Of a stretch of DNA of 64,000 nt, positions 50,799 to 62,700 are shown piece by piece (within the stretch, counting starts at the first letter, position 1; each line of letters opens with the position of its first letter). Source of the stretch: Lentzea fradiae (lineage in GTDB: Bacteria; Actinomycetota; Actinomycetes; Mycobacteriales; Pseudonocardiaceae); assembly GCF_900100955.1 (NCBI RefSeq), contig NZ_FNCC01000012.1:1-64000 (forward strand), given 5' to 3'. The translations under genes were made by a program, and so were the position numbers. A model generated the notes under the pieces. It was not told the origin of the DNA. It made no database searches and saw nothing but the letters and a program-made list of their open reading frames with translations.

Positions 50799-53700
50799 AA
50801 CGTCTCCTTGGACCTCGGACGGGCCCGCAGCACGGGCCTCGGAGCGGGACGGGAGGCGGCCACCGGCAGCTGGGCGGCCAGGCCCGCGACCGTCGGGTGC
50901 TCGAACACGGTGCGCACGGCCAGTTCCGCGCCGAAGACCGACCGCACGCGGCTCACCAGGCGCATCACCAGGATCGAATGGCCGCCCAGCGCGAAGAAGT
51001 CGTCGTCCGCGGTCACGTCGGGCGCGTTCAGCAGCTCGGCGAACAGGCCGCAGAGCACCTCTTCGTGCGGGGTGCGCGGCGCACGACCGGCGACGCTGCG
51101 CACGTCCGGGGCGGGCAAGGCGGCACGGTCGAGCTTCCCGTTCGGCGTGCGCGGCAACGACTCCAGCGCGACGATCGCGGCCGGCACGAGGTAATCGGGC
51201 AGCTGCCGCGCGGCGAACTCCCTCAGGCCGTCCGCCTCGCCGACGACGTACGCGACGAGCCGCTTGTCCCCTGGGGTGTCCTCGCGGACGACCACCTCGG
51301 CCTGCCGCACACCGGGATGATTGGCGAGCACGGCCCGCACCTCGCCGGGCTCGATCCGGAAGCCGCGGATCTTGACCTGCTCGTCGGCGCGGCCGAGGAA
51401 GTGCACCACGCCGTCGCGGTCCTGGCGGACCAGGTCTCCCGTGCGGTACATCCGCTCGCCCGGCGCGCCGTACGGGTTGGCGACGAACCTTTGCGCCGTG
51501 GCAGGGGTCTGGCCCAGGTAACCGTGCGCTAGACCGTCTCCCGCCATGTACAGCTCACCGGGGGTGCCCGGCGGGACCGGCCGCAGCCGGCGGTCGAGCA
51601 CGAACACCCGCTTGCCGGTGACCGGCCGTCCCACCGGCACGCTCACCCGCTCCAGGTCGCGGAGCTCCACGGTGTGGCACAGCGTGAAGATGGTGTTCTC
51701 GAGCGGCGAGTAGCCGTTCACGACCCGCAGGGAGGGACGCCGGTCGAGCAACGTCCGCAGGTGCGGGACCGAGGCGGGTTCGCCGCCGGTCATCACCTCG
51801 CGGACGCCGTCGAACACCTCGGGCGTCTCGTCGACGAGGAAGTTGAGGAGGCTGGCCGACACGTGCAGCGAGGTGACGCCGTGCCGTGCGACCAGCCGCG
51901 CGATCTGCGCCGGCTCCGGGGTCTGTCCGGGTTGCAGCACGCAGGTAGCGCCGGAGAGCAGAGGTCCGAAGAGCTCCAGGGCGAACGCGTCCCAGGACAC
52001 CGGTGAGCACTGGAGCCAGACCGAGTCCGGGCTGAAGCTCACGTAGTCCTGGCCGGTCAGCGTCGTGACCAGCGCCCGGTGCGACACGACGACGCCCTTG
52101 GGCAGTCCCGTGGAGCCGGAGGTGAACATGACGCACGCCGGGCTGTCCGCGGTGAACGCGCGGGTGAAGTCGCCGGAGGCGTGGTGGCCGCCCTCGGCGT
52201 CCTCCAGCACGAACACCGGTCCTGCCTGGTCGAGCAACGCCTGCCTGCGGTCGGCGGGGTGGTCCGGGTCGAGCAGGACGTACGCGGCGCCTGCCTTGAG
52301 CACGGCCAGGATCGCGACGACGAGGTCCACGCCGCGCGGCAGGCACACCGCGACCGTGTCCCCGATCTCGGCGCCCTGCTCCACCAGGCGCCGGGCGAGC
52401 CGGTTCGCGCGGGCGTGCAGTTCGGCGTAGGTGACGGTCTCGTGGTCGTCGACCAGCGCCACGGCGTCCGGCCGTCCGGTCATGAGCCGCGGCAGGGTGG
52501 CGTCGCGGTGCGGGCTCTCGCCGGACGAGTTCCACTCGACCGTCACGGTGCGGAGCTCGTCCGCGTCCATGACGTCCACTGTGGACAGAGGTGCGCCGGG
52601 ATCGTCGGCGACCGCGGTCAGCAAGCGGACGAGCCTGGTCACGACCGCCTCGGCAGTGGGGCGGTCGTACAGCTCGGTGGCGTACTCCAGCTCGCCCACC
52701 AGGCCGGCGGGTGTGCCGTCCTCGGCGAACGACTCCCGCAGGCCGAGAGTGAGGTCGAACTTCGCCGCACCGGTGTCCGTGCGCAGCGCCTCGACCTCCA
52801 GGCCCGGCAGGGTGAGCTCGCCCTCGGCGTTGTTCTGCAGCACGACCATCACCTGGAACAGCGGGTGCCTGGCCGTGGTGCGGGCCGGGTTCAGCTCCTC
52901 CACCAGCCGTTCGAACGGCAGGTCCTGGTGGTCGTAGGCGGCGAGGTCGTGCTCGCGGACCCGGTCGAGCAGCTCGGCGAACGTCGGGTCGCCGGACAGG
53001 TCGGTCCGCAGCACCAGGGTGTTGACGAAGAACCCGACCAGGTCGTCGAGCACCTCGTCGGAGCGCCCCGCGACCGGCGTGCCGAGCGGGACGTCGGTGC
53101 CCGCGCCGAGCCGGGAGAGCAGGGCGGCGAACGCGGCGCGCAGCAGCATGAACGAGGTGACGCCGGACGTGCGGGCCAGCGCGGTGAGGTCGCGGTGCAG
53201 GTCCGCGCCGACCGTGAACGGCACGACGTCGCCCTGGTGCGAGGGTCTGGCGGGACGGGGCCGGTCGGCAGGCAGGGTCGCCTCCTCCGGCAGCCCGGCG
53301 AGGGCCTCGCGCCAGTGGGCGAGCTGCTCGTCACCGGGGTTGCGCTGCTGCCACAGGGCGTAGTCCGCGTACTGGACCGGCAGCGGCGTCCACTGTGGAG
53401 CCTGGCCGTCGGCGCGGGCCGCGTACGCCTCGGCGAGGCCGGTCAGCAGTGGCCGCATCGACCAGCCGTCGGCCGCGATGTGGTGCACCACGACGAGCAG
53501 CACGTGCTCGCGGTCGCCGGTGCGGAACAGCCTGACCCGCAACGGGCTCGCGGTGAGGTCGAACGGGCGGCGGGACTCCTCCTCGACGGTGCCGGACGAC
53601 TCGGCGAAGTCGACCGCCACCGGCAGCACCTCCTGGTGCACCACGCCGTCGCGCTGGCGGAACACCGTCCGCAGCGCCTCGTGCCTGCCCACCACGTCGT

Positions 53701-56700
53701 CGAACGCGGCACGCAGGGCGGGCACGTCGAGGTCGCCGGTCAGGCGCAGGGCGATCGGCACGTGGTAGGCGGCACCGGGTCGCTGGACCTGTTCGACCGC
53801 CCACAACCGTTGCTGCGCCGAGGACACGGGCAGCTCGACCGGCCGTTCGGCGGGCGTGACCCGTTCCCTGGCACGGCGTCCGGTGTCGAGGCGGGCCTCC
53901 AGCGCGGCGACGGTCGGCGCGTCGAACACCTCGCGCAGCGCGATCTCGGTGTCGAACGCGACGCGGACGCGCGCCACCAGCCGGGCGGCGAGCAAGGAGT
54001 GCCCGCCGAGGGCGAAGAAGTCGTCGTGCACGCCCACCTTCGGAGTTCCGAGCAGGTCGGCGAAGATCCCGCAGAGCACCTCCTGGCGGGCGTTGCGGGG
54101 CGCGCCACCGCCCACCGCCACGACGGGTGCGGGCAACGCCCCGCGGTCGACCTTGCCGTTCTGGGTCAGCGGGAGCTCGTCCATCACCGTCACGACCGCG
54201 GGGACCATGAACGCGGGCAGCACCGCGCCGACGTGCTCGCGGGCCTCTTCGGGGGTCACCTGCTCCCCCGCCACCGGCACGACGTACGCGAGCAAGCGCT
54301 TGCCGACCACCGGTTCGTCCCGCACGACCACGACCGCGCGGGCGATCCGGTCGTGCCGCGTCAGCGCCGCCTCGATCTCGCCGGGCTCGACCCGGTAGCC
54401 GCGGATCTTGACCTGGTCGTCGGCGCGGCCGAGGAACTCCACGACCCCGTCCGCGGTCCACCGGCCGAGGTCACCGGTCCGGTACAGGCGTCCGCCCGCA
54501 CAGGCGACGAACCGTTCGGCGGTCGCACCCGGCCGGCCGAGGTAGCCGAGGGCGAGGCCGTCGCCCCCGACGTAGATCTCCCCCGCGACACCGGGCGGCA
54601 CCGGGTTCAGGTGCTCGTCCAGGACGTGCACGGTGGTGTGGCCGATCGGCGCGCCGATGGGCACCGGGCCGTCCACCTCGGTGATCCGGTGCGTGGTCGC
54701 GAAGACCATGCTCTCCACGGGACCGTACCCGTTCACCAGCCGCAGGTCCGGCCAGTCGCGCCGGACGCGGGCCAGGTGCGCGGGCGACGCGGCGTCACCG
54801 CCGGTGCTGACCTCGCGCAGGTGCCCGAACACCTCGGGGTGGGTGTCGGCCAGCGCGGCGAACAGGCCCGCCGACAGGAACATCCTGGTGACGCCGTGCC
54901 GGACGACCTGCTCGGCGATCAGCGCCGGATCGGGCACCTGCCCCGGAGCGAGCACGCACGTCGTGCCGTGCACGAGCGGCTGCCACAGCTCGTACGCCGC
55001 CGCGTCCCACGCCACGGGCGCCACCTGAAGCCAGGTCCCTCCCGGCGAGGCGAACTCCTGCCCGAAGAACATCCGCACGGCCGCGCGGTGGGTCGTGACG
55101 ACGCCCTTCGGCACGCCCGACGAGCCGGAGGTGAACATCACGCACGCCACGTCGTCGCCGCCGACCGGGAAGCCCGGCCTGGTCGCCGACTCGCCCGCGA
55201 CGTCGTCCACGCGGACCACGTCCAGGTGGCCGGGCAGCAGGCCCGCGACGGACGGGTGGCTGACCACCAGGTCCAGTCCTGCCTCGTCGGCGACGCGCGC
55301 CACCGGGTGCGTCGGGTCGAGCGGCACGTAGGCCGCGCCGGTCTTGAGCACGCCCAGCAGCGCGGCGACGAACGCCGGCGACCGCTCGACCAGCACACCG
55401 ACGAGGTCGCCGCGGCCGGCACCGTGTTCGAGGACCTTGTGCGCCACCTGGTTCGCCCACGCGTCGAGCTCCGCGAACGTGACACGTTCCTCGCCGAAGA
55501 CGAGCGCCACCGCGCCGGGCCGCAGCTCTGCCTGCTCCTCGAAGAGGCCGACCAGGGACCGGTCGCGCGGGTAGTCGGCGCTCGTGCGGTTCCACCGGGC
55601 CAGGGCCTCGCGTTCACCGGCGGACAGCACCTCCGCCCGGGAGACCCGCACCTCCGGGTCGAGACCGGCCGCCACCCGTTCGAACCGCTCGACCAGCGTC
55701 TCGGCCGTGGCGCGGTCGAACAGGTCCGCCGCGTACTCCAGCGTGCCGGTGATGCCGGACGGGCCGTCGTCGTCCGCGGTCTCGGTCAGCATCAGCGCGA
55801 GGTCGAACTTCGCGGCGGTGACCGCGATGTCCACCTCCTCACCGTCCAGTCCGGACAGTGCGGCGGCCGGTGCCGCGGGCTGGACCGTGACGAACACCTG
55901 GAACAGCGGGTGCCGCGCCGGGGAGCGGACCGGGTTCAGCTCCTCGACGACCTGGTCGAAGGGCACGTCCTGGTTGGCGTACGCGGCCAGGTCGGTCTCG
56001 CGGACCCGGCCGACCAGCTCGCGGAACGTGGGGTCGCCCGCCAGGTCGGTGCGCAGCACCAGGGTGTTGACGAAGAACCCGACCAGGTCGTCCAGCGCCT
56101 CGTCGGTGCGGCCCGCCACCGCGGTGCCCAGCGGGACGTCCGTGCCCGCGCCGAGCCGCGACAGCATCAGCGCCAGCGCGGCCTGCACGACCATGAACAC
56201 CGTCGCGTCGCACTCCCTGGCGATGGTGAGCAGGCGGCGGTGCACCTCGGCGCCGAGCCGCACCGCCAGCTGCTCGCCGCAGTGGCTCGGGGTCTCAGGC
56301 CGCGGCCGGTCGGCGGGCAGCGCGATCTCCTCCGGCAGGCCGGCGAGCGCCGTGCGCCAGTGCTCGACCTGCCCGCCGAGGTCGAGGTCCTGCTGCCACA
56401 GCGCGTAGTCCGCGTACTGCACGGCGAGCGGCGGCAGGTCCGGTTCCACCCCGGCCCTGCGGGCGTCGTAGGCGTGGCCGAGGTCGCGCAGCAGCGGCCC
56501 CCACGACCAGCCGTCGGTGACGATGTGGTGCATGACCACCAGCAGCACGTTGTCCTCTTCGGACAGACGGAACAGGTTGGCCCGCAACGGCAGGTCGGTC
56601 GCGAGGTCGAACTCCCTGGCCGACTCGGCCGCGAGCAGGTCGTCCAGCTCGGCCGTGTCGCAGCGGATCAGGTCCAGCGCCACCTCGGTGTCGGGCAGCA

Positions 56701-59700
56701 CGACCTGCTCGGGCACGCCGCCGGTGTCCGGGAAGACCGTGCGCAGCACCTCGTGACGGGCGAGGACGTCCCCGAGCGCCGCCTGCAACGCGGCGGTGTC
56801 GAGCGGTCCGCGCAGCCGCCGGGCGATCGGCACGTGGTAGGTCGTTCCCTCGCCCTGCATGCGGTTGAGGAACCACAGGCGCCGCTGGGCGGCCGAGAGC
56901 GGCAGCCGCTCCGGTCGTTCCCCTGCCCGCACGGACGGGCGTGCCTGCGCGAGGGAGTCGACGCGGGCGTCCAGGCCGCGCACGGTCGGCGTGCGGAAGA
57001 CGTCGCGCATCGCGAGTTCCACGCCCAGAACCGACCGCACCTTGGCGACCAGCCGGGCGACCAGCAGCGAATGCCCGCCCAGCGCGAAGAAGTCGTCGTC
57101 CGGCGACACCTCCGGCAGGCCGAGCAGTCCGGCGAAGACGCCGCAGAGGATCTGCTGGCGCGGCGTCCTCGCGGCGGGGCCCGCGGCGGTGGTGATCTCG
57201 GGAACGGGCAGCGCGGCCCGGTCGAGCTTGCCGTTCGCGGTGCGGGGCAGTTCGTCGAGCACCACGAACGCCGAGGGCACGAGGTGCTCGGGCAGCCTGG
57301 TGGCGGCGAAGGCGCGCAGTGCGGCGGGGTCGGCGGTGCCCACGACGTAGGCGACGAGCCGCGGACCGGCGAGCACCACGACCTCGGCCTGCCGGACGTC
57401 CTCGTGGGCGTTCAGCACGGCGGAGACCTCGGCGGGCTCCACCCGGAAGCCGCGGATCTTCACCTGGTCGTCGGCGCGGCCGAGGAACTCGACGACGCCG
57501 TCGGCGTCCTGGCGGACCAGGTCGCCGGTGCGGTACATGCGGCCGCCGAACGGGCACGCCACGAACCGTTCCGCGGTGGCGGCGCCCTGGCCGAGATAGC
57601 CGTGCGCGAGGCCGTCGCCCGCCATGTAGAGCTCACCGGGCGTGCCCGGCGGGACCAGCCGCAGGTGCTCGTCCAGCACGTAGACCCGCTTGCCCTTCAG
57701 CGGGCGGCCGACCGGGATGCTGCGGCGTGCCGAGTCCTCGGGCAGGATTCGGTGGCACAGCGTGAAGATGGTGTTCTCCAGCGGCGAGTAGCCGTTGACG
57801 AGCCGCACGCCGGGATGGCGTTCCAGCAACGTGCGCACGTGCTCCTTGGAGGCCGCCTCGCCGCCGGTCATCACCTGGCGGACACCGGCGAGCGCGTCCG
57901 GGTACTCGTCGAGCACGAAGTTGAGCAGGCTCGCGGACAGGTGCACGGTCGTGACCGCGTGCTCGGTGACCAGCTCGGCGATCCGCGCGGGTTCCGGTGA
58001 CTGGCCGGGTTGCAGCACGCAGGCCGCGCCCGAGAGCAGCGGGCCGAACAGTTCGAGCGCGAAGGCGTCCCAGGAGACCGGCGCGCACTGCAGCCACACC
58101 TCGTCCGCGCCGAAGGCCACGTAGTCCTGGCCGGTGAGGGTGGCGACGACGGCGCGGTGCGAGGTCTGCACGCCCTTGGGCCTGCCGGTCGAGCCCGACG
58201 TGAACATCACGCACATCGCGGCGTCCGGGTGCACCGGGCGGTCCAGGGGTTGCGCGCTCAGGTGCGCGGCGCCGCCGGCGTCGACCAGCCGGCTCGGCAG
58301 GTACGACGGGCCTTCGACGACGGGACCTGCCTGGCGTGCCAGGCGTTCGGCCAGCAGCGACGGCCCGTTCACGACCGTCACCGCAGGGCGCGCCTGGACC
58401 AGCAGGGTCGCGAGGCGCTCCACGGGGTGGTCGGGGTCGAGCAGCACGTAGGCGGCGCCGAGCTTGAGCACCGCGAGCACTGCCGCGACCAGCTCCGGCC
58501 CCCGTGGCAGGCAGATCGCCACCAGCGCGCCCGCGTCGGCGTCGATGTGCCGGGCGAGCCGGTTCGCGTGGGCATCCAGCTCCGCATAGGTGGTGCGGCC
58601 GTTCTCGTGGATCAACGCGGTCGCGTCCGGGGTCGCGCGGGCGTGGCGGGTGAAGATCTCGTGCAGGCACTCACCGCTGCCGGTGGTGCCGGTGTCGTTC
58701 CACTCGACCGCGATCCTGCTTCGTTCTTCCGGAGTCAGCAGGTCCACTTCGGACACACGCGCGCCGGGGTTCGCGGCCACGGCGTCGAGGAAGCGGACGT
58801 AGCGGTCGAGCAGCGCGATGGCGGTGCGGTGCTCGAACAGGTCGGTCGCGTACTCCAGGTGGCAGGTGAGCCCACCACCGGTCTCGTGCAGGGTGAGCGT
58901 GAGGTCGAACTTGGCGGTGTGCCTTTCCACGTCGAGGGTCTCGGTGACGCAGCCGGGCAGGACGGCCTCGCCCTCGGCGTTGTTCTGCAGCACCACCATG
59001 ACCTGGAAGAGCGGATGCCTCGCCAGCGTGCGGGCCGGGTTCAGCTCCTCGACGACGCGGTCGAACGGCACGTCGGCGTTCGCGTACCCGGCCAGGCCCG
59101 TCTCCCGCACGCGGTCGAGCAGCTCGCGGAACGTCGGGTCGCCGGAGACGTCGTTGCGCAGCACCACGGTGTTGACGAAGAGCCCGACGAGGTCGTCGAG
59201 CGCCTCGTCCCCGCGGCCCGCGACGGGCACGCCCACCGGCACGTCGGTGCCCGCGCCGAGGCGGGACAGCAGCGCGGCGAACGCGGCCTGCACGACCATC
59301 GCCTGCGTCGCCTGGGCGGCCCGCGCGAGCCCGGCCACGTCGGCACCGGTGCGCGCGGTGACCAGGCCGCCACGCCGGCTGGGGGTGGCGGGCCGCAGGT
59401 GGTCGGCGGGCAGGCTCGCCTCGTCCGGCAGCCCGGCCAGTGCCGTGCGCCAGTGGCCGAGCTGGTCGCCGAAGTCCTGGTCGTGCTGCCACAGCACGTG
59501 GTCGGCGTACTCGACGGGCAGGGCTTTCCATTGCGGCGCCGCGTGTTCTCGTCGCGCCGCGTAGGCCGTGGAGAGGTCACGCAGCAGTGGCGCGACAGAC
59601 CAGCCGTCCGCGGCGATGTGGTGCAGGACGAGCAGCAGCACGTGCCGGCCGGGCTCTTCCTCCGCGAGGTACGCGCGCAGCGGCGGTTCGGTGCGTACGT

Positions 59701-62700
59701 CGAACGGCAGGGCTGCGGCCTCCTCCAGCTTCGCGGGGTCGAGCGGCACGAGGTCGACGTCCGCGGGCAGCGCGACCTGGTACGGCTCGCCGTCGTGGTC
59801 CGGGAAGACCGTGCGCAGCGGCTCGTGACGCTCCACGAGGTCGACCAGGGCGAGGCGCAGCGCGTCACGGTCCAGCGAACCGTTGATGCGCAAGGCGATC
59901 GGCACGTTGTAGGCGGCGCTGGGGCCGTGCACGTCCTCAAGGAGCCACAGCCTGCGTTGCGCGTGGGACAACGGCATTCGTCGCGGGCGAGTCCTCGGCG
60001 CCACGGCTTCCCGTGCGGTGCCGAGCGAGTCGAGCAACGCGTCGAGCGCCGCGGGCGTCGGCCGGTCGAACACGTCACGGAGCGCCATCTCCACGCCGAA
60101 CGCGGTGCGCGCCTTCGCGACCAGCCGGGCCGCGAGCAGCGAGTGCCCGCCGAGCGCGAAGAAGTCGTCGTCCAGCGCGACCACCGGCACGCCGAGGAGG
60201 TCCGCGAAGATCCCGGTGAGGACTTCCTGCCGCGCGGTCCGTGGTGCCCGTCCGCGGCTCTCCGCGCGTTCGGGCTCCGGCAGCGCACGCCGGTCGAGCT
60301 TCCCGTTGGGCGTCAACGGGAACGCGTCCAGCGCCACCACGGCCGACGGCACCATGTAGTCGGGCAGCCGCCGCGCGAGGTGCTCCCGCAGCCCGTCCGC
60401 GTCGCCCACGACGTAGGCGACGAGCCGCTTGCCGGTGGCCCCGTCCGCCCGCACCTCGACCGCGGCCCGCTCGATGCCGGGATGAGCCAGCAGAGCCGCC
60501 TCGACCTCACCGGGCTCGACCCGGTAGCCCCGGATCTTGACCTGGTCGTCGGCCCGGCCGAGGAACTCGACGGTCCCGTCCGCCCGCCACCGTCCCACGT
60601 CACCGGTGCGGTACACCCGCCGGCCACCGGCGCACGCCACGAACCGCTCGGCCGTGGTGCCCGCCCGGTTCAGGTAGCCGTGCGCGAGCCCGTCCCCGCC
60701 GAGGTAGATCTCGGCCGCCACACCGGGCGGCACCGGGGCGAGGTCGCCGTCGAGCAGGTGCACGGACGTGTTCGCGACCGGCGCGCCCACCGGCACCGGC
60801 CCGCCGACCTCGGTGACCTGGTGCGTGGTGGCGAACACCATGCTCTCCACCGGGCCGTACCCGTGCACCAGCCGCACGTCCGGGAACTCCCGCACCACGC
60901 GGGCGAGGTGCGCGACCGACGGGCTTTCGCCGCCGGTCATCACCTGCCGGACGACCTGGAAGACCTCGGGGTGCGTGTCGAGCACGGCCGCGAACAGCCC
61001 GGCCGACATCCACAGCGTGCCGATCTCGTGCTCGGCGACGAGCCGCGCGATCACCGCGGGGTCGGGCACCTGGCCGGGGGCGAGCACACAGGTCCCGCCG
61101 TGCAGCAGGGGTGGCCACATCTCCAGGCTCAGTCCGTCCCAGGAGACGGGGGCGGACTGCAGCCACGCGCCACCGAAGTCCACATAGGACTGGCCGAAGA
61201 AGGTGCGGACGGTGGCGCGGTGGGAGGACATGGCGCCCTTGGGCACGCCGGAGGAGCCGGAGGTGAACAGCACGCAGGCCACGTCGTCGGCGGTGAGGGG
61301 GACGGACGAACGGGTGGTGGGTTCGGTGCCGAGACCTGCGGCCACGGCCCCGGCACCCGGCACCACGCGGGCCACCCGCTCCGGGTCGTCCGTGACCACC
61401 AGGTCCAGCCCCGCCTGCCCGGCCACCGAAGCGATCCGGTCGTCCGGGTGCCCCGGGTCCAGCGGCACGTAGGCCGCCCCGGCCTTCAGCACCCCGAGGA
61501 TCGCCGCCACGAACTCGGGCGACCGCCGCACCAGCACCCCGACCAGGTCCCCGCGGCGGACCCCACGCCCGATCAGCCGATGCGCGACCTGGTTCGCCCG
61601 TGCGTCCAGTTCGCCCGCGGACACCTCCGCGCCTTCGAACACGACCGCCACGCTCGCGGAGTCCGCGTCGACACGTTCCTCGAACAACTCCACCAAAGTC
61701 CGCGAGCGCGGGTAGTCGGCGGCGGTGTCGTTCCACCGCGCCAACGCCTCCCGCTCCTCGTCGAGCAGCACACCCACCTGCGACAGCGGCACGCCGGGGC
61801 TCGCGGACCACGCGCTCAGCAGCGCCGTGAACCGGCGTGCGAGCAGGGCGGCGGACGGTTCGTCCCACAGGTCGAGCGCGTAGGTGAGCCAGCCGCGCAC
61901 GCCATCGGCCGACTCGGTCAGGTCGAAGGTCAGGTCGAACTTGGCCGGGTGCAGCTCGACCGAGCCGGTCTCCACCTCCAGGCCCGCGAACCGCGGCGCC
62001 TCCTCCGGGGCGTTCTGCAGGACGAGCATGGTCTGGAACAGCGGGTGCCGCGACCTCGAGCGCTCCGGGTTGAGCTCCTCCACGAGTCGTTCGAAGGGCA
62101 GGTCCTGGTGCGCGTAGGCGGCGAGGTCCGTCGCGCGGACCCGTTCGACGAGGTCGCGGAACGTCGGGTCACCGGTGAGGTCGGTGCGCAGGACGAGGGT
62201 GTTCACGAAGAACCCGACCAGGTCGTCCAGCGCCTCGTCGGTCCGGCCGGCGACGGCCGTGCCCAGCGGGACGTCCGTGCCCGCGCCGAGCCGCGAGAGC
62301 AGCCCGGTCAGACCGGCCTGCAGCACCATGAACAGGGTCGAGCCGGTCCGCGCGGCCAGGTCCGAGAGCCGCGCGCTCACCTCGGCGTCCAGCACGACCT
62401 CGACGGCCGCGCCGCGGTGGGTCGCCGCCGCCGGGCGGGGGTGGTCGGTCGGCAGGGTGATCTGCTCGGGGAGACCGGCCAGGGCGTCGCGCCAGAAGGC
62501 GAGCTGGCCCGCGAGCTCGCTGTCCGGGTCGTCGGCCGAGCCGAGCACCTCCTGCTGCCACACCGTGTAGTCGGCGTACTGGACGGGCAGCGGCTCCCAG
62601 TCCGGCTCCCGTCCTTCGACGCGCGCGGAGTAGGCGGCGGCGAGGTCACGGGTGAGCGGTCCCCACGACCAGCCGTCCGTGGCGATGTGGTGCATCACGA